A stretch of DNA of 58,306 bases, from assembly GCF_028994805.1 (NCBI RefSeq), contig NZ_JAJQQP010000021.1, positions 1 to 58,306 on the forward strand. Direction: 5' to 3'. The position numbers and the translations under genes were made by a program. Source of the stretch: Promicromonospora iranensis (lineage in GTDB: Bacteria; Actinomycetota; Actinomycetes; Actinomycetales; Cellulomonadaceae). Every line of letters starts with the position of its first letter. The stretch's first letter is position 1. Under the pieces are notes generated by a model. It was not told the origin of the DNA. It saw only the letters and a list, made by a program, of their open reading frames with translations, and did no database searches. Positions 1-8,869 of the stretch are shown here, piece after piece.

Positions 1-306
1 TGGAACACGAACCCGACCCGGTCCCGACGCAACCGCGTCAACGCCTTGTCGTTCAGACCAGTGATCTCCGTGCCACCAAGGAACGCCTGCCCCCCCGGAC
101 GCCGAGTCCAGACCAGCCAACAGATGCATCAACGTCGACTTACCCGACCCCGACGGCCCCATGATGGCCGTGAACCGACCCTGCTCGAAGTCGACGTCCA
201 CGCCATCCAGAGCGCGCACGATCGCCTCGCCCTTGCCATAGGTCTTGGTCAGTGAGCGAGCACGTACGGCGGGTGAGTCCGCGGGGGTATACACGGTGGT
301 GTCCAT
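1..306 (-). pseudogene. ABC transporter ATP-binding protein, partial and frameshifted
   Basis: This is the N-terminal part of an ATPase of the LolD/MacB/FtsE type, which energises ABC exporters or FtsX-like permeases. The ATG at 306-304 starts a protein with the typical opening (RSLTKTYGKGEAIVRALDGV) and a complete Walker A, GPSGSGKST, at about residues 51-59. The family sequence continues to the window edge (GTEITGLNDKALTRLRRDRVGFVF), but in another reading frame. The shift lies in a run of seven C at 90-96; six would restore the frame. Either the gene is broken or the homopolymer was miscounted. The gene continues past base 1, so the signature motif and Walker B cannot be seen. Confidence 0.8.
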
Positions 307-422
307 GGAGGAGACGCTACGGAGAGAAGCCACCGCACGGCGTCAGGCCCCGGGCTGGTTCTGCCGCGGCGTGGTCATACCCTGGTCGTACGGGCTGTCC
401 CCGGTCACCCAGCCGCCCCGGC

Positions 423-1862
423 TCACCCCCGCCCGGACACCAGCGTGACGAGCGACCGGGCCGGCAGGTCCAGCTCCGTGCTCCCACGCACCGAGGTGGC
501 GATCGTGTCGACCCGCTCCAGGTCGTGCTCGTTGTCGGTCAGATAGGTCTTCACGCGGCGGGGCAGGTCGATGTCCGTGCGCACCGGAGCCTCGTTGAGG
601 TTGAGCAGCTGCACCACGCGCGAGCCGTCCGGGTTGCGGTAGGCGGAGACCTTGAGGCCGTCCGTCTCGTGCTCGGCGTCGAACCGGACCGCGCCCGGGT
701 CGATGAACCGGCTGAACGCCGAGAAGACGTAGTACCTCGAGGAGACCCGGTACGTGTCCCCGGCCACGTCGGCCTGGATCAGCGACGCGGAAGCGCCCTG
801 GCTCACGCCGAGCCACCACAGGTAGGCGGTCACCCCCGCCTCCGCCAGCGAGTCGTGCATGTGCTCGGCCATGACGATGCCGTCGGTCGAGACGCCCTGG
901 CCGCCGTCCCAGTTCTCGTTCCACCCGGCCGCCGTGTTCGACGCCGCCCACTCGGACATCCAGACCGGCTTGTCGGTGCCGGCAGGCGTCGCCGACCGGC
1001 TGGCGTAGGAGTGCGAGCTGAACACGTCGAGGTGGCGCCACGCCTTCTTGTCGGCCTTGAGCGCATCGAGGTACGGCTTGCCCTGCTCCCAGCCGAACGA
1101 GTCGCAGCACACCACGCCGTAGCCGGACTTCTTCGCGACGGGTCCGAGGATGCCGGTGAACTCCGCGGCCTGCTCCGGGGTGAACAGCATCGACTCGTAG
1201 CTCGTGTTCCAGTCCGGCTCGTTCGTGAAGGCGATGCTCTCGATGTCGATGCCCTCCTCGGCATAGAAGTCGGCCCACGCCACGAGGTAGTTCGCGTACG
1301 CCTCGGTCCAGTCGCCGCTCGCACAGCTCGCATCCGACAGACCGCACAGTGCGCCGCCGCGGACGGCCGAGCCGTTGGTCTTCATGTAGGCCGGGGCGGT
1401 CCAGGCGTTGCCGTAGAACCGGTCGACGCCGCGAGCCCTGGCCTCCTGTGCGAACCAGACGGAGCCGTTGTCCCAGCCGTCCCACTGGTACTGCGGCTCG
1501 GCGTCGGGACCGCCCGGGTCCTCGGGCTGGATCGACAGCATGACGTCGTAGGTGTCGTGGCTCTGTCCCCCGATCCCGATCCGCAGGATGTCCGGCGCGG
1601 CTCCGTCCCGGCCCAGCAGGAGGTCCAGGGCCTCCGAGCGCTGCGGCTCCGAGATCTGGTGCAGCAGCGCGGCCCGCTGGAACGCGCTCGAGAAACCGAA
1701 GCCCTCGACGGTCTGGTGTCGGTCCCTCGGCTGGAGGTCGATCGCGGTGCCCGGGTCTCGCCGCTCGGCCGCGACCTGCCCGGCGGCGGCCGGTGCCAGC
1801 GCCGCTCCCACGAGGCAGGTGGCGGCCGCGGTGGCCACAGCAACGGAAAGTGCTCGTCTCAT
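423..1862 (-). CDS. Secreted glycoside hydrolase family 30 enzyme
   Basis: A 479-residue exported glycosidase. The start at 1862 is chosen for a strong AAAGGAG ribosome site and a clear Sec signal peptide (about residues 1-33, ending near AAAGQVAA). The GH30 hallmarks are visible: the motif VEGFGFSSAFQ near residue 52, the acid/base Glu215 in TNEPDW, and the nucleophile Glu304 in WMSEW; a beta-sandwich follows at the C terminus (NPDGSRVVQLLNLNEAPV). GH30 enzymes cut beta-1,6-galactan, beta-1,6-glucan or glucuronoxylan. The opening resembles GH30 subfamily 5 beta-1,6-galactanases, but the substrate is inference. It is a stand-alone gene with no transporter beside it. Confidence 0.9.
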   Translation of the reverse strand: MRRALSVAVATAAATCLVGAALAPAAAGQVAAERRDPGTAIDLQPRDRHQTVEGFGFSSAFQRAALLHQISEPQRSEALDLLLGRDGAAPDILRIGIGGQSHDTYDVMLSIQPEDPGGPDAEPQYQWDGWDNGSVWFAQEARARGVDRFYGNAWTAPAYMKTNGSAVRGGALCGLSDASCASGDWTEAYANYLVAWADFYAEEGIDIESIAFTNEPDWNTSYESMLFTPEQAAEFTGILGPVAKKSGYGVVCCDSFGWEQGKPYLDALKADKKAWRHLDVFSSHSYASRSATPAGTDKPVWMSEWAASNTAAGWNENWDGGQGVSTDGIVMAEHMHDSLAEAGVTAYLWWLGVSQGASASLIQADVAGDTYRVSSRYYVFSAFSRFIDPGAVRFDAEHETDGLKVSAYRNPDGSRVVQLLNLNEAPVRTDIDLPRRVKTYLTDNEHDLERVDTIATSVRGSTELDLPARSLVTLVSGRG

Positions 1863-2002
1863 GGTGCTCTCCTTTGAGCCCTGGGGGTCGCCTTCCTCAC
1901 GTGCGACGGTCACGCTATCCCGGAACCGGGCACTGTGAAAACGTTCTCGTCGTGGTTGCGTCCGCAGTCGGCCGGTGCCGACGGCGCAGCGGGCCTGCCC
2001 CG

Positions 2003-2686
2003 TCAGCCGTGTTCCACGAGCGTCTCGACCACGTCGAGGACAAGATCGAGGCCCGGCTCGAACTCGGCGCCGAACGAGTAGCCCGGCTGCAGGACGTGCC
2101 CTGCCGCGAACGCCGCCAGGTGGGGATACCGGCCGCCGTCCGGAACCGCCACCATGGCCTCCTCCGGGCCGCCGGCGCCGCTGCTGCCATCCCCGCTGGA
2201 CGGCACTGCCGCCTCCTGGAGCACGAACCCGTAGACGTACGAGTCCACGAGCGTGTAGGCGCGCGCGGTCATCGGCAGCGACAGCCCGGCACCGAGCAGC
2301 ACACCCAGCACCACGTCGTGGTGACGGAGCGTCGAGGGTCCCGGCGTCGACCGGGAGTCCAGGACGGCGAGCGCCCAGGGGTGTCGGGCGAGGACGGCGC
2401 GTGCGGAGACGGCCCGCGCGCGGAGCGCGGCCCGCCACGGCGACGCCGGGTCGGGCAGGTCGATCTCGGCGAAGACGCGGTCCACCATGCCGTCGAGCAC
2501 GTCCTCCTTGCCGCGCACGTAGTGATAGAGCGACATCGGCTTGAGGCCGAGCGCCTTCGCGAGCGACCGGATGGTGACGCCCGGCAGCCCGTCCGCGTCG
2601 GCGAGTGCGACGGCGGCGTCGAGCACTCGGTCGCGGCTGAGCGGACCGGTGCGGTGCGGGATCTCCTCGGCGGCGTCGTCCGGCAC
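2003..2686 (-). CDS. TetR-family transcriptional regulator
   Basis: A 227-residue repressor. An N-terminal helix-turn-helix (about residues 17-60, with VTIRSLAKALGLKPMSLYHYV) is followed by a TetR_C_1-like ligand domain. It starts with GTG at 2686, with GGGGGA 8 bases upstream; the nearby ATG is out of frame. The gene is divergent from the DUF4386 membrane protein at 2773, and a 30-bp palindrome lies between them. It therefore most likely represses itself and that neighbour. The ligand is unknown. Confidence 0.9.
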   Translation of the reverse strand: MPDDAAEEIPHRTGPLSRDRVLDAAVALADADGLPGVTIRSLAKALGLKPMSLYHYVRGKEDVLDGMVDRVFAEIDLPDPASPWRAALRARAVSARAVLARHPWALAVLDSRSTPGPSTLRHHDVVLGVLLGAGLSLPMTARAYTLVDSYVYGFVLQEAAVPSSGDGSSGAGGPEEAMVAVPDGGRYPHLAAFAAGHVLQPGYSFGAEFEPGLDLVLDVVETLVEHG

Positions 2687-2730
2687 AGCTCATCCCCCTG
2701 GTTCCTTGACGGTGCCCTCTCGGCACCTCT

Positions 2731-2760
2731 ACCGTACAAAGTACCCTTACTTAGTACGGT
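2731..2760. promoter_or_regulatory. Palindromic operator between tetR and the DUF4386 gene
   Basis: Left arm ACCGTACAAAGTA (2731-2743) and right arm TACTTAGTACGGT (2748-2760) are reverse complements at 12 of 13 positions around a 4-base centre. It ends 12 bases before the ATG of the membrane protein and 45 bases before the regulator start. Size and placement are typical of a TetR operator controlling both directions. Confidence 0.8.
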
Positions 2761-2772
2761 TGGAGCAACCGC

Positions 2773-3336
2773 ATGTCTCACCGTCAGGCCGGCAGATTCG
2801 CCGGCGCCCTCTTCCTGGGCGTCTTCCTCCTCTACGGAATGGGCAGTGCGCTCGAGCTCCAGCCGGCCGGGATCACCCTCATGCTCCTCAACTCGGCCGG
2901 CGTCGCGGCGATCGGGGTGATCCTGTTCCGGCTGCTGCGCCCGGCGGCGCCCCGGACGGCGCTGCTCTACGTACTCACGCGGCTCACCGAGGCCGTGCTG
3001 CTCGCCGTCGGTGTCGTGTTCCTGGCCGGAGGGAACACCTCGGCGAACAACGCCGTGTACGTGGTGGCGATGGTCGTGCTGGGCGTCGGCAGCCTGCCGT
3101 TCTGCCTGGCCCTCACCAGGCAGAACGGGACACCCCGCTGGTTCGGCGTGTGGGGTATGGCCGGATACGCCCTGCTCGCGCTCGGCGTGGTGCTGGAGCC
3201 CGCCGTCCCCGGCGCGGGTGTCGCGCTGGCGGTCCCCGGCGGCCTCTTCGAGGTCGCCCTGGGCGTGCTGCTGCTCGTCCGCGGCTGGCCGGCGGACACG
3301 TCCACGAGCACGCCGCCGGCTGCGGCCGTCCGGTGA
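2773..3336 (+). CDS. DUF4386-like integral membrane protein
   Basis: A 187-residue protein with about six hydrophobic segments and short loops, for example FAGALFLGVFLLYGM, ITLMLLNSAGVAAIGVILF and VVAMVVLGVGSLPFCLAL. The pattern RPAAPRTALLYVLTRLTEA plus the Gly-rich last helix (PGGLFEVALGVLLLV) resembles DUF4386. Function unknown. The ATG at 2773 has GGAG 7 bases upstream. Its only close partner is the divergent TetR gene, suggesting ligand-induced expression. Confidence 0.85.
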   Translation: MSHRQAGRFAGALFLGVFLLYGMGSALELQPAGITLMLLNSAGVAAIGVILFRLLRPAAPRTALLYVLTRLTEAVLLAVGVVFLAGGNTSANNAVYVVAMVVLGVGSLPFCLALTRQNGTPRWFGVWGMAGYALLALGVVLEPAVPGAGVALAVPGGLFEVALGVLLLVRGWPADTSTSTPPAAAVR

Positions 3337-3357
3337 CGGGCGGGAGGCATCAGATGG

Positions 3358-3381
3358 CTCAGGCGCCTGAGGCTGCTCAGG
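3358..3381. terminator. Overlapping hairpins between convergent genes
   Basis: CTCAGGCGCCTGAG (3358-3371) is a perfect 14-bp palindrome. The overlapping sequence 3366-3381 can instead form CCTGAG/CTCAGG with a GCTG loop. The site lies between two convergent stops (3336 and 3377), so it may serve both directions. No U-tract is visible, as is common in actinobacteria. Confidence 0.4.
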
Positions 3382-4228
3382 TGACGAGATCCTCCGGGCG
3401 AGCAGGCGCGGAGTACGAAGCCAGCATCTGGAGCTTGTCGGCCGCGGCGGTGCCCGCGTCCGCGTGATAGACGACGAGCGTCAGGCCAGGCGCGCCGCCG
3501 ACGGCGAGCTTCTCGCGGTTCAGGGTGAGCGCGCCGACCTCCGGGTGGTCCAGCGTGACGGCAGTGCCCTCCCGCGCCATGACGTCGTGCCGGGCCCAGG
3601 CCTCGCGGAAGGTCGGACTGGCGAGGGACAGCTCCCCCACCAGCTCGACCAGCCGGGGGTCGTCCGTCTCGGCGCCCACCAGCTGACGAAAGCCCGCGAC
3701 CATCTCCGCCGCGACCGCCGCCGGGTCGTAGCCCGCATAGAGCGCCTGCTCGGCAGGATCGAGGAAGACGTCGCGCAGCCGGTTGCGACCGGCCACCAGC
3801 CGCGGTGACACCGCCGTGGCCAGGGGGTTGGCCGCGAGCACGTCGAGGTACCGGCCCTCGACGAAGGCTGGCAGCCCGATCGCGCCGAGCAGCTTGAGGG
3901 TCCCGGCCGGCACGGTCTCCCGGCGGGCCGGCCGCCGTCGTCGGCGCGGGCGGTCACCGGCCAGACCCAGCAGGTAGGCGGTGCCGGCGTCGTCCAGCTG
4001 GAGCACCCGGGCGAGGGACTCCAGGACCTGGACCGACGGGTTGCGGTCGCGCCCCTGCTCGAGCCGCAGGTAGTAGTCGGCGCTGATGCCCGCCAGGAGC
4101 GCCACCTCCTCGCGGCGCAGGCCCGGCACGCGGCGCACGCCGCTGCGGGGCAAGCCAACGCGCTCCGGCCCGACACGTTCACGCCGGGCACGGAGGTACT
4201 CCCCCAACAGGTTCGGCTCGTCGGTCAT
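3377..4228 (-). CDS. XRE-family regulator with MmyB-like ligand domain
   Basis: A 283-residue regulator. The N-terminal helix-turn-helix (about residues 10-75) has the family pattern RRVPGLRREEVALLAGISADYYLRLEQGRDRNPS. The rest is a MmyB-like, PAS-related domain (LLGAIGLPAFVEGRYLDVLAANPLA). These proteins often control a divergent oxidoreductase gene, which fits the short-chain dehydrogenase at 4371. Start at 4228 is backed by GGAGGGG. A second regulator of the same kind next to another dehydrogenase occurs at 6817-7683. Confidence 0.9.
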   Translation of the reverse strand: MTDEPNLLGEYLRARRERVGPERVGLPRSGVRRVPGLRREEVALLAGISADYYLRLEQGRDRNPSVQVLESLARVLQLDDAGTAYLLGLAGDRPRRRRRPARRETVPAGTLKLLGAIGLPAFVEGRYLDVLAANPLATAVSPRLVAGRNRLRDVFLDPAEQALYAGYDPAAVAAEMVAGFRQLVGAETDDPRLVELVGELSLASPTFREAWARHDVMAREGTAVTLDHPEVGALTLNREKLAVGGAPGLTLVVYHADAGTAAADKLQMLASYSAPARPEDLVT

Positions 4229-4370
4229 CCCCTCCACGGTAGGACGGCCGCGCCGCCGGTGCCTGGTCCTGTCAACCCCAGGATGCGTGGGGTCCTGTCT
4301 CCATCCGGGCCCGCGGCGCAGCCTGGGACCAGGAGCCCGGGTCCGCCGGGCCGACAGAAAGGCAGCAGAG

Positions 4371-5141
<771 letters not shown>

Positions 5142-5171
5142 GCCCGGCTCGCCGGACCTCCCGGAACCGGG

Positions 5172-5816
5172 TCAGCCACCGGCCGAGGACTCGCGCCGGT
5201 ACACGAACCCGGCGAGCGGAGCCTGCACCCGCCAGCCCAACGACTCGTACAGGGCCCTGCCCTCGACGCTCGCGCCGAGCACTGCCGTCGCCGCGCCGCG
5301 CTCGGCGGCGATGTTCGCGAGGCGGCGCATCACCAGGCTGCCCAGACCGCGGCGCCGGTGCGCCGGCTCGGTCTCCACCTGGTCGACGACGGCGCACTCG
5401 CCGGTCACCACGACCTGACCGCGGGCGGCGAGCACGCCGTCGTCGGCAAGCACCCGGAGGAACGTCACAGCGCCCTCGGTCTCGGTGCGCACCGCATAAC
5501 CGTCCGGGGTGCGGGTGGCCGAGGAGCGCAGATCCGTCGCCATGAGGAAGGTCAGGGGCCCTTCCGTCCAGCCCGGAGGCAACCAGGAGGCGACGACCTC
5601 CGGCTCGACGAACGCCTTGAGCCAGGTGCTCGGCACGGTGACCGACCCGGCGACCCGGCGGACGGTCGCCTCGTCGGCGTCGAGCAGCACGTACCGCGCC
5701 ACGTGGTGCGGCAGGCCGACGTCGACCCGGAAGCCCTCCAGCAGCTCGACCGGCGGTTCGGTCCCGCGCGAGACCGCCCAGCCGGCCACCCAGGCACGGG
5801 CGAGCCGAGACACCAT
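5172..5816 (-). CDS. GNAT-family N-acetyltransferase
   Basis: A 214-residue protein. The acetyl-CoA-binding motif is clear in the C-terminal third: VDQVETEPAHRRRGLGSLVMRRL, followed by AVLGASVEGRALYESLGW. The N-terminal half (LLEGFRVDVGLPHHVARYVLLDAD) is typical of uncharacterised actinobacterial GNAT proteins. Start at 5816 is preferred over one 36 bases upstream because GGAGGAG lies just ahead. Substrate unknown. Convergent with the dehydrogenase at 4371, 30 bases apart. Confidence 0.85.
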   Translation of the reverse strand: MVSRLARAWVAGWAVSRGTEPPVELLEGFRVDVGLPHHVARYVLLDADEATVRRVAGSVTVPSTWLKAFVEPEVVASWLPPGWTEGPLTFLMATDLRSSATRTPDGYAVRTETEGAVTFLRVLADDGVLAARGQVVVTGECAVVDQVETEPAHRRRGLGSLVMRRLANIAAERGAATAVLGASVEGRALYESLGWRVQAPLAGFVYRRESSAGG

Positions 5817-5959
5817 CACGATCCTCCTCCCGCCGCGGCGGGCATGTTGCATGGCCGCTCGATGCTACTGCGCAGAGAGCGTCCGGTCGTGCAGCGAGGG
5901 CCGGTCGCGAAACCTACCGGCGCTGCGGTGCGTTGACACGCAGGACGCACCGCACGCAC

Positions 5960-5989
5960 CGCTGGACCGAACCACGCTGGACCGAACCA
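5960..5989. repeat. Two perfect 15-bp tandem copies before the reductase gene
   Basis: CGCTGGACCGAACCA occurs twice back to back (5960-5974, 5975-5989), ending just before the ribosome site of the gene at 6000. It belongs to the window-wide set of short tandem duplications. Confidence 0.9.
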
Positions 5990-5999
5990 GGGAGAGACC

Positions 6000-6554
6000 A
6001 TGATGGATGTGCTCGTGCACGGCGCCGCCGCAGGCGGAGACGCTACGTGGAGCAGCGTAGGGACCGCGGCCCTCTGGGTGGTCGCCGGCCTGGCGGTGCT
6101 GGCGCTCGGCGTGCTCCTGGCACTCGTGCTCGCCATGCGCACCAAGCACCCCCGGGCACTCGCCGTCATCCGGGGTTTCAACCGGCGGTTCAACAACCCT
6201 CGGATGCTGCGGGCCGCGGGCAGGGCCGGGTCCAAGCTGGCCGTGGTCAGGCACGTGGGACGGCGCTCCGGGACGTCGTACGCGACGCCCATCGGCGTCT
6301 TCCCCCTGGAGGACGACTTCCTCGCCATCCTCTCGTACGGGTCCGACACGGACTGGCTGCGCAACATCCGCGCGGCCGGCTCGGCGGAGCTGGTGTCCGA
6401 CGGGCAGACGTACCGGGTGGCAGCCGGACAGGTCATCGGTCGGGACGAGGCGCTGCCCTACGTGCCCTCGGGACAGCTGCCGTTCGTGCGCCTCTTCGGA
6501 GTCACCGACTTTCTCGTGCTGCAGCGCGTCCCCGTGACCCACCCCGCGGCCTGA
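6000..6554 (+). CDS. Deazaflavin (F420)-dependent nitroreductase-family protein
   Basis: A 184-residue protein of the Ddn/F420H2-dependent reductase family. Family motifs include LAVVRHVGRRSGTSYATPIGVFPLEDDFLAILSYGSDTDWLRNIRAAG, where the GRRSG turn and the SYG..DWLRN stretch contribute to cofactor binding in known members. One membrane helix lies at about residues 19-45, so it should be membrane attached. ATG at 6000 or 6003, with GGGAG upstream. It probably reduces a quinone or xenobiotic; the substrate is unknown. Confidence 0.85.
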   Translation: MMDVLVHGAAAGGDATWSSVGTAALWVVAGLAVLALGVLLALVLAMRTKHPRALAVIRGFNRRFNNPRMLRAAGRAGSKLAVVRHVGRRSGTSYATPIGVFPLEDDFLAILSYGSDTDWLRNIRAAGSAELVSDGQTYRVAAGQVIGRDEALPYVPSGQLPFVRLFGVTDFLVLQRVPVTHPAA

Positions 6555-6571
6555 CGTCGCGGTGAGCTGGC

Positions 6572-6748
6572 TCAGGCGGCGGGCGGGCGGTCGCCCTCGC
6601 CGGTGAGCGTGGCCGCGGCGGGCCGGCTCCGCCGTCCGACGACGAAGCCCACCGCGCCGCCGACAAGGAGCGCTCCGGCGCCCGAGAGCAGCGCCGCCGC
6701 GCGCGACGGACGGGGTGTCGAGGACCGTGGTGCTGTCGTGTCGGCCAT
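6572..6748 (-). CDS. Possible small membrane protein
   Basis: A 58-residue frame from ATG 6748 (an upstream TTG at 6775 would add 9 residues). It encodes one hydrophobic segment (AAALLSGAGALLVGGAVGFVVGRRS) flanked by polar ends, with positive charges after the helix. No good ribosome site is visible. The layout is plausible for a small single-pass protein, but homology cannot be judged from the sequence alone. Confidence 0.4.
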   Translation of the reverse strand: MADTTAPRSSTPRPSRAAALLSGAGALLVGGAVGFVVGRRSRPAAATLTGEGDRPPAA

Positions 6749-6816
6749 CGGCCCGGGCCGGGTCGCCGGGTGCAACCGTCGGCCTGGGGGGGCAACCGTC
6801 TGCCGGGCGGCAACCG

Positions 6817-7683
6817 TCAGACCGAGCGCACGGCACCCGCACCGGACAGCGACCAGCTCGCCAGGAGGCTCAGCGCACGCTGCGACGGAGAGCCCGCCTC
6901 GGTCGAGTAGACGTACAGGGTCGTGTCCGGGTCACCCGGGAGCAGCAGGGTCTCGTACTCGACCGTGAGGTCTCCGACCACCGGATGGCGCAGCCGCTTG
7001 GACCCGTGCGTGCGCTGGTTGACCCGGTGCTCGTCCCACCACCTGCCGAACTCGGCGCTGGACGCGCGCAGCTCCGTGATCAGCTCCGCCGTCGCGCGGT
7101 CCGCCGGATCGTTCCCGGCCTCCAGCCGCAAGTTCTCGACGGCGACCCGGGCCTGCTCCTCCCAGTCGACGAACAGCGATCGCGCGCCCTCGTCGAGGAG
7201 CAGCCAGCGCGCGTAGTTGCGCTGCGGGGCGGGGAACCGCTCGAAGTCGGTGAAGAGCGCCTTGCCCATCCGGTTCTGCGCGAGCACGTCCGCACGGCGC
7301 CCGAGCACCAGCACGGGCACCTCGCCGAGGGCGTCGAGCAGCTGGTACAGCCCCGGGCGGACCCGCTGGACCGGACGCGTCCGTGCCAGCGGAGCTCGGG
7401 TGCCGAGGCCGATCAGGTCCGCAAGGTGGGCGCGCCCCGCGTCGTCCAGGCCCAGCGCCCGTCCGACGGCGTCGACCACCGACGGGGACGGCACGATGCG
7501 GCGGCCCTGCTCGAGCCGTGCGTAGTAGTCCGTGGAGACGCCGGCCAGGAACGCGACCTCTTCCCGGCGCAGGCCCGGCACCCGGCGCACCCGGCCGTCC
7601 GCCGGCAGACCGGCCCGGGACGCGTCGCACTGGCTGCGTGCCCGGCGCAGGAAGTCCGCCAGCTCGGTGTTCTTCTCCGGCAT
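6817..7683 (-). CDS. XRE-family regulator with MmyB-like ligand domain (second copy type)
   Basis: A 288-residue regulator with the same architecture as the one at 3377. The helix-turn-helix reads RRVPGLRREEVAFLAGVSTDYYARLEQG, and a MmyB-like domain follows (LLDALGEVPVLVLGRRADVLAQNRMGKALFTDF). The start is uncertain: ATG 7683 fits the family N terminus, but its GGAGG is only about two bases away; ATG 7722 would add 13 residues without a ribosome site. It is divergent from the short-chain dehydrogenase at 7877, its likely target. Confidence 0.88.
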   Translation of the reverse strand: MPEKNTELADFLRRARSQCDASRAGLPADGRVRRVPGLRREEVAFLAGVSTDYYARLEQGRRIVPSPSVVDAVGRALGLDDAGRAHLADLIGLGTRAPLARTRPVQRVRPGLYQLLDALGEVPVLVLGRRADVLAQNRMGKALFTDFERFPAPQRNYARWLLLDEGARSLFVDWEEQARVAVENLRLEAGNDPADRATAELITELRASSAEFGRWWDEHRVNQRTHGSKRLRHPVVGDLTVEYETLLLPGDPDTTLYVYSTEAGSPSQRALSLLASWSLSGAGAVRSV

Positions 7684-7876
7684 ACCTCCATTCTGGCCAG
7701 CCGACCGGGCCGGCGCACCCATCAGGGTGGACCGCTCAGTCCTCGGCACGGCAGGTCCAGGACGCACGAGGCCTTCTACGGAGCCCCCGGGCCGACGTCG
7801 CGGCGGGAGTCTTGACGTGTCGGCACGCCGTGCCACACCACTCAGCCGACTCGGCCCCCTCAGAAGGAGACCCACC

Positions 7877-8734
7877 ATGGCCTACCCCACCGACCGTCCC
7901 GCCACCTGGTTCGTCACCGGCGCCTCGCGCGGCCTCGGACTCGAGCTCGTCCAGCAGCTGCTCCGGCGCGGCGACAACGTCGCGGCGACGACCCGCTCCG
8001 CCGAGCGTCTGGCCGGCGCCCTCGAGAACACCGACACGTCCCGGCTGCTCCCCCTGGCGGTCGACCTCACCGACGAGACCCAGGTCGCGCGGGCCGTCGC
8101 CGACACCACCGAACACTTCGGCCGCCTGGATGTCGTCGTGAACAACGCCGGCTACGGCTACCTCGCCGCCGTCGAGGAGGTCTCCGACACGGACGCCCGC
8201 ACGATGTTCGACGTCCAGGTCTTCGGGGCGTGGAACGTGCTGCGCGCCGTGCTGCCGGGCTTCCGCGAGCGCCGCTCCGGCCACGTCATCAACGTGTCCT
8301 CCATCGTGGGACTGGTGCCCTTCCCGGGCTGGGGCCTGTACGCGGCCGGCAAGTCCGCCCTGGAGGCGATCTCGGAGTCCCTGGCCGCCGAGGTGGCGGA
8401 CCACGGCATCAGGGTGAACACCGTCGAGCCCGGCTACCTGCGCACCGACTTCCTGCGCCCGGTCTCGCTCGGCCTGCCCTCGTCGACCAGCGACGCCTAC
8501 CCGGCCGTCCGCGAGATGGTCGAGCAGCACCTGGGCATGCCCGGGACCCAGCTCGGCGACCCCGCAAAGGCTGCCGCGGCGATCATCACGGTCGCGACCA
8601 CCGGCGACGCGCCGTTGCACCAGCTGCTCGGCTCGGACTCCGTGTCCCTGGCGGATGCCCGTCTCCAGTCCCTCGCCGACGAGTTCGCGGCCGGCCGTCA
8701 GCTCGCCACGACCACGGACATCGTCCCGGGCTGA
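7877..8734 (+). CDS. Short-chain dehydrogenase/reductase
   Basis: A 285-residue classical-type SDR. Cofactor motif TGASRGLG (14-21), NNAG (89-92), and an intact Ser142-Tyr155-Lys159 active site (NVSS...YAAGK). ATG at 7877 with AAGGAGA upstream. The substrate is unknown; close relatives are usually labelled oxidoreductases of hydroxysteroid-dehydrogenase type. Its intact active site contrasts with the degenerate paralogue at 4371, which sits beside a similar regulator. Confidence 0.92.
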   Translation: MAYPTDRPATWFVTGASRGLGLELVQQLLRRGDNVAATTRSAERLAGALENTDTSRLLPLAVDLTDETQVARAVADTTEHFGRLDVVVNNAGYGYLAAVEEVSDTDARTMFDVQVFGAWNVLRAVLPGFRERRSGHVINVSSIVGLVPFPGWGLYAAGKSALEAISESLAAEVADHGIRVNTVEPGYLRTDFLRPVSLGLPSSTSDAYPAVREMVEQHLGMPGTQLGDPAKAAAAIITVATTGDAPLHQLLGSDSVSLADARLQSLADEFAAGRQLATTTDIVPG

Positions 8735-8869
8735 ACGGCACGGACCGCGGCGCCGGAGCGTTCATCGCCGGGCAACACGCGGTTCAGGGCGCCGACACCG
8801 GTGGTTGTCAGGGTGGGCCGCGCTTCCGCCCGGATCGGGAGCACACCCCCGAACCCGAGGAGCCCCGCC

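Noticed and set aside
252-1877. A long open frame opposite the GH30 gene
   Set aside because: It is a mirror of the real gene in high-GC DNA: Arg/Pro/Gly-rich, no motifs, no ribosome site. The minus strand has a signal peptide and catalytic residues.
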